A program made the position numbers and the translations under genes. Shown here piece by piece: positions 35,010-44,705 of a stretch of DNA of 64,000 nt (the stretch's first letter is position 1; each line of letters starts with the position of its first letter). The stretch is from an uncultured Alphaproteobacteria bacterium (GTDB lineage Bacteria; Pseudomonadota; Alphaproteobacteria; Rhizobiales; Beijerinckiaceae), in the NCBI GenBank assembly GCA_937988775.1, contig CALKHP010000025.1, forward strand, positions 1-64,000. Reading direction: 5' to 3'. The notes beneath the pieces were generated by a model. It made no database searches. It was not told the DNA's origin and saw only the letters and a program-made list of their open reading frames with translations.

Positions 35010-35918
35010 TCACGCCGCCTTGACCTGATCCAGCAGTTCCTTGGCGCGGGAGCCCTGGATGCGGGCGATATCGTCCTGGTATTTCAGCAGCACGCCGAGC
35101 GTATCGGACACGATGGCCGGGTCGAGCGCCACGGCGTCAAGTTCGACGAGCGCGCTCGCCCAGTCGAGCGTCTCGGCGACGCCTGGCAGCTTGAACAGGT
35201 CTTCCTTGCGGATCGCCTGCACGAAGGCCACGACCTGCTTGGTGAGCCGAGCCGGCGCATCGGGCAGCCGCGCCTTGAGGATCGCGAGTTCGCGCTGGCT
35301 GTCGGGATAATCGACCCAATGGTACAGACAGCGCCGCTTGAGCGCGTCATGGATCTCGCGCGTACGGTTCGAGGTGATGATGACGATCGGCGGCGCTGCC
35401 GCCTTGACCGTGCCAAGCTCGGGGATCGTCACCTGGAAATCCGATAGCACCTCAAGCAGGAAGGCTTCGAAAGCTTCATCCGTGCGGTCGAGTTCGTCGA
35501 TCAGCAGGATCGGCGCGCCGGCGACATCGGGTTCGAGCGCCTGCAACAGCGGCCGCTTGACGAGATGGCGCTCCGAGAACACGTCCTCGCTCAGGCGCGC
35601 GCGGTCGGTTTCGCCGGCGGCCTCGGCAAGGCGGATCGCCATCATCTGCCCGGCATAGTTCCACTCGTAAACGGCCGAGGACACGTCGAGCCCCTCGTAG
35701 CATTGCAGCCGGATCAGGCGGCGATCGAGCACGCGCGACAGCACCTTGGCGATCTCGGTCTTGCCGACGCCGGCCTCGCCCTCGAGGAACAGCGGCCGCC
35801 CCATGCGCAGCGCCAGGAACAGCACCGTGGCAAGCGAGCGGTCCGAAACATAGTCGCCCGCTTTCAGCAGCGCGACGGTGTCATCGATGGTGGCAGGGAG
35901 GGAAGCAGGCTTGGTCAT
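35010..35918 (-). CDS. MoxR/CoxD-family AAA+ ATPase (302 aa)
   Basis: AAA+ chaperone-like ATPase. Walker A is GEAGVGKTE near 47-55 and Walker B LLIDELDRTDE near 133. Sensor 1 is VIITSNRTRE, and the arginine-finger region DALKRRCLYHW is typical of CoxD-like MoxR proteins. It should remodel a metalloenzyme together with the VWA partner. It is the first gene of the leftward cluster MoxR, VWA, XdhC-N, XdhC, MocA. No molybdenum hydroxylase subunit precedes it. Confidence 0.92.
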   Translation of the reverse strand: MTKPASLPATIDDTVALLKAGDYVSDRSLATVLFLALRMGRPLFLEGEAGVGKTEIAKVLSRVLDRRLIRLQCYEGLDVSSAVYEWNYAGQMMAIRLAEAAGETDRARLSEDVFSERHLVKRPLLQALEPDVAGAPILLIDELDRTDEAFEAFLLEVLSDFQVTIPELGTVKAAAPPIVIITSNRTREIHDALKRRCLYHWVDYPDSQRELAILKARLPDAPARLTKQVVAFVQAIRKEDLFKLPGVAETLDWASALVELDAVALDPAIVSDTLGVLLKYQDDIARIQGSRAKELLDQVKAA

Positions 35919-36002
35919 GCTGCTCTGTTTAAGCGCAAACGGCCGGCTTGTCGCGGGTGGTTATGCACGTGCCGGACAACGATTTCGGGGCGGGCACCAA
36001 GC

Positions 36003-36082
36003 TGGTCCATGCTTCGACAAGCTCTGCATGAGGTAGTAAAATACAATCATCACAGCCTCATCCTGAGCCTGTCGAAGGATGG
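36003..36082. repeat. family D repeats flanking the GIY-YIG gene, 5' side
   Basis: ATGCTTCGACAAGCTCTGCATGAGG and, inverted, CTCATCCTGAGCCTGTCGAAGGATG. The pair ends 9 bases before the GIY-YIG ATG. Confidence 0.8.
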
Positions 36083-36091
36083 TCCAGAGGA

Positions 36092-36415
36092 ATGACCGGG
36101 TGTTGGCTGTATATCCTCGAATGCCGTGACGGTTCCTACTACACCGGTACGACGCGCCACGCCGAACCGGAAACGAGGCTCGCCGAGCACCAAGCCGGCA
36201 ATGACCCGAAAGCCTACACATTCTTCCGACGGCCGGTTCGGCTTGTCTTTGCCGAGCATTTTCCAACAATCACCGATGCGATCGCTGCGGAGCGGCAGGT
36301 CAAGGGGTGGTCGCGCGCGAAGAAGCAAGCGTTGATCGGCCGACAATTCGGCCTCCTGCCGGAATTGGCGCGGTGCAGAAGCGATCTGGATCATCCTTCG
36401 ACAAGCTCAGGATGA
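36092..36415 (+). CDS. GIY-YIG nuclease-family protein (107 aa)
   Basis: Small UPF0213/YhbQ-like single-domain protein. The signature is WLYILECRDGSYYTGTT near 5-21, with the catalytic Arg region LAEHQAGND and the final Glu in AAERQVKGWSRAKKQALI. Members are nucleases of unclear substrate. The last seven residues (HPSTSSG) and the stop codon are encoded by a family D repeat (36392-36415), so the natural C-terminus has been replaced or extended. The only ribosome-site-like sequence, AGAGGA, is just 1 base from the ATG and also borders a repeat. Confidence 0.88.
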   Translation: MTGCWLYILECRDGSYYTGTTRHAEPETRLAEHQAGNDPKAYTFFRRPVRLVFAEHFPTITDAIAAERQVKGWSRAKKQALIGRQFGLLPELARCRSDLDHPSTSSG

Positions 36416-36496
36416 GGTTGTGTTTCACATTGTTCCCCTCATGCTGAAGGTGTCGAAGCACGCTCGCGTCAGCATCCTTCGAAAAGTTCGGGATAA
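36391..36496. repeat. family D repeats, 3' side of the GIY-YIG gene
   Basis: CATCCTTCGACAAGCTCAGG at 36392, overlapping the coding end, then two diverged partial copies up to 36496 (CTCATGCTGAAGGTGTCGAAG and CATCCTTCGAAAAGTTCGGG). Confidence 0.8.
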
Positions 36497-36615
36497 GGGT
36501 GTTGGCGGGGCGGTCGCTTCATCCTCGGCCGTTGGAGGCCGCAGCTCAGCTTGACCGCCCCGCACACACTCGATCGCCGATCCGGCCGCCGCAGGGGCAC
36601 GGCCGAAGGTCTTAT

Positions 36616-37494
36616 TTACCAGCGGCCGAAGAAGCGGAGTTCTGTTTCCTCGTCGCGATGATTGCCCCCGACCGTCGCCGCGCCCCAGGCCGCCGCGCCG
36701 CTGACCAGCAGCCCCGCCGCCGTCAGGAAGGCAATCAGGATGCCGTATTTGCGGGCCTTCTCGGCCGCCATGCGCGCCTCGTCGGCGGCCGCCTTGACCT
36801 GCGTCACGGTGTCGTCGATGCGCTTTTCGGCATCGGCCTGCGAGATGCCGGTGCGGCTGGCGATGATGCTGGCGACATAGCTCTTGTCCTCGGGCGCAAT
36901 CGTGCCGCTGGCGGCCGAACGGGCGAGGATGCGGCCGAGTTCGGCGCGCGGGTCTTCCGCCTGCGCCGGATTGGCCGCCGTGGTGCCGCGCAGCAGCCGG
37001 TCGGTCGCCATGGCCAGCGGATCGGCCGCCTTGTCCGCCAGCGTGGCGAGCGCGCCGCCGGCGGTATTGCTCGCCGCCTCGACGGCCGTTTTGGTGACGC
37101 CGGCCGCGGTGGACGCGAGCATCAGCGCCAGCAGGACGGTGCCGAGCGCCCAGACGATGGCGCCATGCGCGCCGTCGCGGACGTCGCTTTCATGCTCGCT
37201 CGCATCATGCGTGCGCCGGCGCAGCCGCCCGGCGAGATAACCGCCGGCGGCGAAACTCGAGACGCCGACCCAGAGCACCCAAAGCCCGGTGGTGACCGCC
37301 ATCACCGTGATCGATACGCCCTTGCCGGGCAGCGGCGAGGTCAGCGACAGCCCGATCGCCGCGCCGAACGACGTCATGATGGTGGAAAGCGCCGCAGCGA
37401 CGAAGGCACCGCCGAGAATCGCGCCCCAATCGACATAGGAGCGGTTGTCGGCCTCAACGACCTCGGCTGTGCGTGAAGCGATGATCTCTGTCAT
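36616..37494 (-). CDS. conserved membrane protein, PhnA-like annotation in relatives (292 aa)
   Basis: About five membrane spans: two near residues 20-75 (DWGAILGGAFVAAALS; VMAVTTGLWVLWVGVSSF), one near 115-135 and one at the C-terminal side (ILIAFLTAAGLLVSG). The middle is a soluble helical region of about 110 residues that includes TDRLLRGT. The same layout is common in Hyphomicrobiales, where it is sometimes labelled PhnA-like; no phosphonate function is supported. The start is MTEIIASRT at 37494. A 24-residue membrane peptide gene lies just upstream in the same direction. Confidence 0.75.
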   Translation of the reverse strand: MTEIIASRTAEVVEADNRSYVDWGAILGGAFVAAALSTIMTSFGAAIGLSLTSPLPGKGVSITVMAVTTGLWVLWVGVSSFAAGGYLAGRLRRRTHDASEHESDVRDGAHGAIVWALGTVLLALMLASTAAGVTKTAVEAASNTAGGALATLADKAADPLAMATDRLLRGTTAANPAQAEDPRAELGRILARSAASGTIAPEDKSYVASIIASRTGISQADAEKRIDDTVTQVKAAADEARMAAEKARKYGILIAFLTAAGLLVSGAAAWGAATVGGNHRDEETELRFFGRW

Positions 37495-37550
37495 GTCGTG
37501 CCTCTCGTGTCGTGTCCCTTGGGGAAAGTGACGGGTTTGACGTTCGCTGC

Positions 37551-37625
37551 TCAGCGCAGCCCGAGAAAAGACAGGACCGCCATAATCACGACGACCAGCC
37601 CGACAAGATAGATAATGCCGTTCAT
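37551..37625 (-). CDS. 24-residue membrane peptide
   Basis: An ATG at 37625 gives MNGIIYLVGLVVVIMAVLSF, then LGLR and a stop. It is one hydrophobic helix with a positively charged end. AAGGAGG stands 7-8 bases before the ATG, one of the best ribosome sites in the window. It lies 56 bases before the PhnA-like membrane protein, so the two may be cotranscribed. Function is unknown; a small membrane regulator is a guess. The ribosome site and clean helix argue that it is real despite its size. Confidence 0.65.
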   Translation of the reverse strand: MNGIIYLVGLVVVIMAVLSFLGLR

Positions 37626-37742
37626 GTGCCCCTCCTTCGCAGGTTGCCGCGCCGGATCGGCGCTGGCCTATCAACCTGCGGTCGGAGCGATGGTTCCCGT
37701 GAGGAATGGCGGTGGCACGCCGAACTAACGCATTGAAAATGC

Positions 37743-39038
37743 TCAGGCGCCGCCGAGCAGCCCCTCGACGGCCTGCGCGACGGCCATCAGCCGCCGGTCC
37801 TCGCCATGGCGGCCGACGAGCATCAGCCCGACCGGAAGCGCCGCACCCGGAATCGGCAGCGACATGGCGCAGCCATCGAAGAAATTGATCGGGTTGGTGT
37901 TGCGCAGCGCCAGCGTATTGGCGCGCACGAAAGCATCCTTGCTCTCGATATCGGCGAGTTTCGGGGCCACGATCGGCGTCGTCGGCCACACCAGTGCGTC
38001 GTAGGGGGCGATCGCCTCGTCCATGCGCCGGATCAGCCCGGGCCGCGCACGCTGCATCTCGACATAGGCGCTGCCAGCCACCTTGCTCCCGGCGGTGATG
38101 CGATAGCGCACGATCTCATCGACATCGGCCTTGGGGTCGCCGAGCCAGCCGGCATGGATCGCCGCCGCCTCGACCGCCGAGAAGCCGCCCTTGGCATTCA
38201 CCGCCCGCATGTCGGCGATAATCGCTTCCAGGTCGACATCGTTCAGGCGCACGCCTGCCTTGGAGAGCCGTCGCAACGCGCCTTCGTAGGCCGGGCCGAC
38301 AATGGCGTCGACATCCTCAAGCGCGAAGCCGCCGACGACGCCGAGCCGCAGCCCGGCAACCGAAAGCGCCGTCAACGGCATCGGCTCCTCGTCCGCCATC
38401 ACCGCGTCGGCCAGCGCGCAATCGGCCACCGATTTCGCCATCGGGCCGATCGAATCGAGCGTGAAGGACAATGGGTAGCCGCCCGTGGTCGGCACGCGCT
38501 TCTGCGTCGGCTTCAACCCGACGATGCCGCAGAAGGCGGCCGGTATCCGGGTCGAGCCGCCGGTATCGGTGCCGATGCCGATGCGGCCGATGCCGTCGGC
38601 GACCGCGACCGCCGCGCCCGAGGACGAGCCGCCCGGCGCGCGCGCCCGGTCGGCCGGGTTGCCCGGCGTGCCGTAATGCGGGTTGCGCCCGATGCCGGTG
38701 AAGGCGAACTCGCTCATGTTGGTCTTGGCGACGATCACTGCGCCCGCCTGCCTGAGCCGCGTGACGACGGGGGCGTCCTGCCTGGCCGGCGGCTGCGAGG
38801 CCAACACCTTGGAGCCGGCGCGCGTCGTCTCGCCGGCCACGTCGAACAGGTCCTTGATGGTGATGATCATGCCGTCGAGGGGCCCGAGCGACACGCCGTC
38901 GCGTGCGCGGGCATCGGCGGCATCGGCCGCCGCCCGCGCCGGTTCCGCATAGACGCTCAGGCAGATGCGCGCGCCCTCGCCCGCCGGATCGGCGATGGCG
39001 TCCAGAGTTGCTTCGAGAGCATCGCGAATGGCTGGCAT
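37743..39038 (-). CDS. amidase signature-family protein (431 aa)
   Basis: Serine amidase with the Ser-cisSer-Lys triad: Lys62 (TIKDLFD), Ser138 (GGSSSG) and Ser162 (GTDTGGSTRIPAAFCG). Length is usual for the family. The substrate is unknown, since the family includes GatA, aryl amidases and allophanate hydrolase; the absence of gatB/gatC argues against GatA. It is divergent from the peptide ABC operon at 39247 with about 200 bases between, so a link to peptide or amide use is possible. Confidence 0.9.
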   Translation of the reverse strand: MPAIRDALEATLDAIADPAGEGARICLSVYAEPARAAADAADARARDGVSLGPLDGMIITIKDLFDVAGETTRAGSKVLASQPPARQDAPVVTRLRQAGAVIVAKTNMSEFAFTGIGRNPHYGTPGNPADRARAPGGSSSGAAVAVADGIGRIGIGTDTGGSTRIPAAFCGIVGLKPTQKRVPTTGGYPLSFTLDSIGPMAKSVADCALADAVMADEEPMPLTALSVAGLRLGVVGGFALEDVDAIVGPAYEGALRRLSKAGVRLNDVDLEAIIADMRAVNAKGGFSAVEAAAIHAGWLGDPKADVDEIVRYRITAGSKVAGSAYVEMQRARPGLIRRMDEAIAPYDALVWPTTPIVAPKLADIESKDAFVRANTLALRNTNPINFFDGCAMSLPIPGAALPVGLMLVGRHGEDRRLMAVAQAVEGLLGGA

Positions 39039-39246
39039 GGTCGGTCCTGTGCAGAGAAAGGCGGATGAGCGCGTGGCGGGAAATCATTCAACCCTAGGCC
39101 ATCCCGGGCCGCTCTGTCACCTTGGCCGATATGCGATGTCCCGGAACGGCATATTGTCCGCTTTTGGCCTTTCGGGGCGGCAGCGTCTGACCTAGTCTCC
39201 CCCATCCCGCAGCGGGCCATGGTGGGGGCGCAGCTTGTCCAGCCAG

Positions 39247-40250
<1,004 letters not shown>

Positions 40251-40254
<4 letters not shown>

Positions 40255-41324
40255 GCGCGCTGCTCGAGGCGCGCGGGCTGCGCCGCTATTTCCGCTCGAA
40301 ACCGCACCCGTTCGCGGCCGAGCGCGTGGTGCATGCCGTCGATGGCGTCGACCTCGCGGTGGCGCAGGGCGAGACGCTGGCCATCGTCGGCGAATCCGGC
40401 TGCGGCAAGTCCACGCTCGGCCGGCTGCTGCTGCGCCTGATCGAGCCTGATTCCGGCACCGTCACCTTCGACGGCCAGCCGGTGACCGGCATCGCCGAAA
40501 CCGCGTTGCGCCCGCTGCGCGCCGGGATGCAGATGATCTTCCAGGACCCGTTCGCCTCGCTCAACCCGCGCTACCGCGTCAGCGAGATCATCGGCGAGCC
40601 GATCATCGTGCACCGCCTCGCCGGGCCACGCGAGCGCAATGCGCGCATCGCCGAACTGCTCAAGGTGGTGGGGCTGAGCCCCGAGCATGCCGGGCGCTAT
40701 CCGCATGAATTCTCCGGTGGCCAGCGCCAGCGCATCGGCATCGCCCGCGCGCTCGCCTCGAACCCGCGCCTGATCATTGGCGACGAGCCGGTCTCGGCGC
40801 TCGACGTCTCGATCCAGGCCCAGGTCGTCAACCTGCTCGAGGAATTGAAGGCGCGCTTCCGCCTGACCCTGATCTTCATTTCGCACGATCTCAGCGTGGT
40901 GCGCCATGTCAGCGACCGGGTCGCGGTGATGTATCTTGGCGAGATCGTCGAATCCGGCCCGACGGATGCGCTCTACGAGACGCCGCTGCACCCATATACG
41001 CAGGCGCTGCTGCGCGCGATCCCGGTGCGCGATCCGGCGCTCAGGCGGCCGCACGCGCTGCTCGGCGGCGACGTGCCGAGCGCGTCGCGCCCGCCGCCCG
41101 GCTGCCGCTTCCACACGCGCTGCCCGCATGCCCGCGCCCGCTGCCGCGAGGAGGCGCCCAGGCTGGAAGCCATCGGCGAAAATCGGCTCGTCGCCTGCCA
41201 TTTCGCCCGCGAGATCGCCAATGCCGGCGCGAGCGCCGCGCCACCGCAACGCGAGGCGCCGAAACGCGCCGGCCGGCTCGCGCTTTATCGCGCCGCCGCA
41301 GCCCGCATCGCCGATTCGGGTTGA
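40251..41324 (+). CDS. peptide ABC transporter ATPase, DppF/OppF type (357 aa)
   Basis: Second ATPase of the importer. Walker A is GESGCGKST near 47, the signature SGGQRQRIGIARAL near 153, Walker B LIIGDEPVSALD near 174. The C-terminal cysteine cluster (GCRFHTRCPHARARC) is present. A tail of about 35 residues rich in Ala and Pro extends past the normal end. It starts inside the stop of the DppD-type gene and is followed after 59 bases by the binding protein gene. Confidence 0.92.
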
Positions 41325-41383
41325 AAGCAAGACCGCTGGAAAAAGGCTATGATGCCGCAAAAATTTGGATGGGGAGAGGGACG

Positions 41384-42904
41384 ATGATCGACAAAATCAA
41401 CCGCTGGAAGCTGTTGGCAAGCGCCGCGCTGCTCATCGCCGGCACAGGCCTTGCCCAGGCGCAGACGCTGCGCATCGGCCTCCAGGACGATCCCGATGCG
41501 CTCGATCCGGCCAAGGCGCGCACCTTCGTCGGCCGCATCGTGTTCACCGCGATGTGCGACAAGCTGGTCGATATCGACGACAAGCTCAATTTCGTGCCGC
41601 AGCTCGCCACGTCATGGACCTATAGCGAGGACGGCAAGACGCTGAGCATGAAACTGCGCTCCGGCGTCAAGTTCCAGGACGGCACGCCGTTCGACGCCAA
41701 CGCGGTCAAGTTCAACATCGAGCGCAGCCAGACCCTGAACGGCAGCATGCGCAAATCCGAGCTTGCCTCGGTCGAAAGCGTCTCCGTCGATGGCCCGCTC
41801 GCGGTGAGTTTCCACCTCAAGAGCCCGGATTCGACGCTGCTCGCCCAGTTCACCGACCGTTCCGGCATGATGGTGTCGCCGAAGGCCGCGACCGAACTCG
41901 GCGACAATTTCGCCCAGAAGCCGGTGTGCTCCGGGCCGTACAAGTTCGTCGAGCGCGTGGCGCAGGATCGCATCGTGCTCGAGAAGTTCGAGGATTACTG
42001 GAACAAGGACGCCTATAAAATTCAAAAGGTTGTCTATTTACCGATTCCCGACACTACCGTGCGCCTCGCCAACCTACGCTCCGGCGACTTGCAGCTCATC
42101 GAGCGCCTCGCCGCTCCCGACGTGAAGACCGTCAAGGCGGACCCGACGCTGCAATACGCCACCGATCCGGGCATCGGCTATCAGGCGCTCTACATCAACG
42201 TCGCCAATGGCGACCGCGCCAAGACGCCGCTCGGCCAGGACAAGCGCGTGCGCCAGGCGCTGGAACTGGCGCTCGACCGCGATGCCATCAACCAGGTGGT
42301 GTTCGAGGGCGTCAACCCGCCGGCCAACCAGCCTTTCGGCGTCACCAGCCCGTGGTACGACAAGGACTTCCCGTTGAAGCCGCGCAACGTCGCCAAGGCC
42401 AAGGAACTGCTGAAGGCCGCCGGCGTCACCGGACGGCTCAAGGTCGAGATCATGGTCGCGACCTCGACGCTCGAGCAGCAGGTGACGCAGCTCATCCAGG
42501 CGATGTGGGCCGAGATCGGCGTCGACGTCTCGATCCGCGCCACGGAATTCGCCACCCTGCTCAAGGAAGCCAGCACCGGCAATTTCGAGATCGCCCAGTT
42601 CGGCTGGTCGGGCCGGCCCGATCCGGACGGCAACATCCACACTTTCGTGACCTGCAAGGGCGGGCTCAACTATCCGAAATATTGCAATGCCGAGGTCGAT
42701 AAGCAGCTGTTCGGCGCGCGTGCCGTGGTCGACCCCGCCAAGCGCAAGGTGATGTACGATGCCGCGCAGAAAATCCTGCTCGACGACATGCCGGTGATCT
42801 ACACCTACCAGCAGTCTTGGAACTGGGCCTATGCCAAGACATTGAAAGGCTTCAAGCCCTACCCGGACGGCATGATCCGCCTGGCGGGCGTCACGCTCCA
42901 GTAA
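41384..42904 (+). CDS. peptide ABC transporter substrate-binding protein (506 aa)
   Basis: Periplasmic family 5 binding protein. A signal peptide (LLASAALLIAGTGLAQA, cleaved near residue 26) is followed by LRIGLQDDPDALDPAKA and the SBP_bac_5 core FQDGTPFDANAVKFNIER. No lipobox is seen, so the protein should be free in the periplasm. It probably binds peptides, perhaps gamma-glutamyl compounds given the operon's gamma-glutamyltransferase. GGGAGAGGGACG precedes the ATG. Confidence 0.93.
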   Translation: MIDKINRWKLLASAALLIAGTGLAQAQTLRIGLQDDPDALDPAKARTFVGRIVFTAMCDKLVDIDDKLNFVPQLATSWTYSEDGKTLSMKLRSGVKFQDGTPFDANAVKFNIERSQTLNGSMRKSELASVESVSVDGPLAVSFHLKSPDSTLLAQFTDRSGMMVSPKAATELGDNFAQKPVCSGPYKFVERVAQDRIVLEKFEDYWNKDAYKIQKVVYLPIPDTTVRLANLRSGDLQLIERLAAPDVKTVKADPTLQYATDPGIGYQALYINVANGDRAKTPLGQDKRVRQALELALDRDAINQVVFEGVNPPANQPFGVTSPWYDKDFPLKPRNVAKAKELLKAAGVTGRLKVEIMVATSTLEQQVTQLIQAMWAEIGVDVSIRATEFATLLKEASTGNFEIAQFGWSGRPDPDGNIHTFVTCKGGLNYPKYCNAEVDKQLFGARAVVDPAKRKVMYDAAQKILLDDMPVIYTYQQSWNWAYAKTLKGFKPYPDGMIRLAGVTLQ

Positions 42905-42914
42905 GGAGGCAGCC

Positions 42915-43631
42915 ATGACCTGGTCCATCGTCGCGCATGATGCCGCGACCGGCGCTTTCGGCGTCGCCGTCACCACCTGTGCCTTCGCGGTCGGGGCGCG
43001 CTGCCCCTTCGTGCGGGCGGGCGTGGGCGCGGTCGCGACGCAGGCCAGCGTCAACACCATGCTCGGCCCGATGGTGCTCGACCTGTTGGAGCAGGGTCGG
43101 GCGCCGGCCGAGGCGATCAGCGAGGCCATGCGTGCCGATCACAACAGCGCCATCCGCCAGGTGCATGCGGTCGATCGGCACGGCCGCGCCGCCGCCTGGA
43201 CCGGCGGCATGTGCGTGACGTGGTGCGGGCACGAGACGCATGACGGCTTCTCCGTCGCCGGCAATATGCTCACTGACGCCGCCGTGGTGGCGAGCACGGC
43301 GGCAACCTACGGCGCGCAGGCCAGCCTGCCTCTGGCCGAGCGGCTGCTGGCTGCACTCGAGCGCGGCCAGGACGCCGGCGGCGACAAGCGCGGCCGGCAG
43401 TCGGCGGCGCTCATCGTCGCCAGCACGGAGAGTTTCCCCGATATCGACCTGCGCGCCGACGATCATGCCACGCCGCTCGATGAAATCCGGCGGCTGCTCG
43501 CGATCTACCAGCGCGATCTTGCCCCGACCCAGCACCTGTTCCCACGCAAGGCGAACTTCTCCGGCGCCGACCCGGACACGATCGAGGCGATGTGGAAGCA
43601 GCGCGGCCTGCCGCTGCGGTTCACGCGATGA
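42915..43631 (+). CDS. DUF1028 protein (238 aa)
   Basis: Family of Ntn-hydrolase-like proteins of unproven activity, often found beside peptide transporters. The N-terminus is typical: TWSIVAHDAATGAFGVAVTT (about 2-21), then GVGAVATQASVN. The RQVHAVDRHGRAAAWTG and VAGNMLT blocks follow. It starts 10 bases after the binding protein stop, with AAGGAGG in front. A peptidase or amidase role in processing imported substrate is inferred from context. No signal peptide, so it acts in the cytoplasm. Confidence 0.9.
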   Translation: MTWSIVAHDAATGAFGVAVTTCAFAVGARCPFVRAGVGAVATQASVNTMLGPMVLDLLEQGRAPAEAISEAMRADHNSAIRQVHAVDRHGRAAAWTGGMCVTWCGHETHDGFSVAGNMLTDAAVVASTAATYGAQASLPLAERLLAALERGQDAGGDKRGRQSAALIVASTESFPDIDLRADDHATPLDEIRRLLAIYQRDLAPTQHLFPRKANFSGADPDTIEAMWKQRGLPLRFTR

Positions 43632-43650
43632 GGGACGTAGCAATCTTTCC

Positions 43651-43749
43651 TTCTCCAGCAAGCGGGAGAAGGTGCCGGCAGGGGGATGAGGGGCGGCTTC
43701 CCTCACCCGGCGCTGCGCGCCACCCTCTCCCGCATGCGGGAGAGGGAAA
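43651..43749. repeat. family C repeat inside the peptide operon
   Basis: CTTCTCC...GCGGGAGAAGG at the left end and CCCTCTCCCGC/GCGGGAGAGGG at the right end, with the inner GGGGGATGAGGGG and CCCTCACCC pair. It fills the gap between the DUF1028 and first permease genes and would fold strongly in mRNA. Confidence 0.85.
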
Positions 43750-43761
43750 GAGCGCCTCGCC

Positions 43762-44703
43762 ATGCTGAACCTGATCACCAAGCGTCTCGCGGTGATGGTG
43801 CCGACGCTGCTGCTGGTGGCGGTGTTCGTGTTCACGCTGCAGCACCTACTGCCGGGCGACCCGGTGCTGGCGCTTGCCGGCGAGGATCGCGACCCGGCGA
43901 CACTCGATGCGCTGCGCGTGCAGCTTGGCCTCGACAAGCCGGTGCCGGTGCAGTTCGTGTACTGGTTCGGCAACATCCTGCACGGCGATTTCGGCACGTC
44001 ATACAAGACCGGCGAGCCGGTGCTGGCGCTGATCCTGCAAAAGCTGCCGGTGACGCTCGAACTGGCGACGCTGGCGTTGATCATCGCCCTGCTGATCGGC
44101 CTGCCGGCCGGCATCATCTCGGCCTATCGCAAGGGCACGGCGGTCGATTACGCCGCCAATGTCGTGGCGCTGTCGGGCCTGTCGATCCCGAATTTCTGGC
44201 TCGGCATCATCCTGATCCTGATCTTCGCCGTGAAGCTGAAATGGCTGCCGGCCTCGGGTTACGTCTCGCCGTTCGAGGACCTGTCGCGCAACCTGCAAAC
44301 CATGATCCTGCCGGCCTTCGTGCTCGGCAACGCGCTCGCCGCCTCGATCATGCGCCACACGCGCTCGGCGATGCTCTCGGTGCTGAGCCAGGATTACGTG
44401 CGCACGGCGCGCGCCAAGGGCCTGTATGAGCCGGCGGTGGTGCTGCGCCACGCCTTCCGCAACGCGCTGATCCCGGTCGTCACCGTCGTCTCGCTGCTGT
44501 TCGGCGAGTTGATGGCCGGCGCCGTGCTGACCGAGCAGATCTTCACCATTCCGGGCTTCGGCAAGCTGATCGTCGATGCGGTGTTCAACCGCGATTACGC
44601 CGTGGTGCAGGGCGTGGTGCTATGCACGGCGATCGGCTTCATGATCATGAACCTTTTCGCCGACATCGCCTATGGCGCGCTCAACCCGAGGATCCGCGCG
44701 TGA
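43762..44703 (+). CDS. peptide ABC permease, DppB type (313 aa)
   Basis: First membrane subunit. An N-terminal span (about 10-30) and five further spans enclose the periplasmic loop with LLPGDPVLALAGED. The inner EAA loop is DYVRTARAKGLYEPAVVLRH near 210. Ends with MNLFADIAYGALNPRIRA, typical for DppB. GAGAGGG lies about 13 bases before the ATG, inside repeat sequence. The second permease overlaps or follows immediately. Confidence 0.93.
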   Translation: MLNLITKRLAVMVPTLLLVAVFVFTLQHLLPGDPVLALAGEDRDPATLDALRVQLGLDKPVPVQFVYWFGNILHGDFGTSYKTGEPVLALILQKLPVTLELATLALIIALLIGLPAGIISAYRKGTAVDYAANVVALSGLSIPNFWLGIILILIFAVKLKWLPASGYVSPFEDLSRNLQTMILPAFVLGNALAASIMRHTRSAMLSVLSQDYVRTARAKGLYEPAVVLRHAFRNALIPVVTVVSLLFGELMAGAVLTEQIFTIPGFGKLIVDAVFNRDYAVVQGVVLCTAIGFMIMNLFADIAYGALNPRIRA

Positions 44704-44705
44704 CG

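Noticed and set aside
37743..39038. GatA (glutamyl-tRNA amidotransferase A).
   Set aside because: The amidase triad is shared by the whole family, and gatB and gatC are absent nearby.
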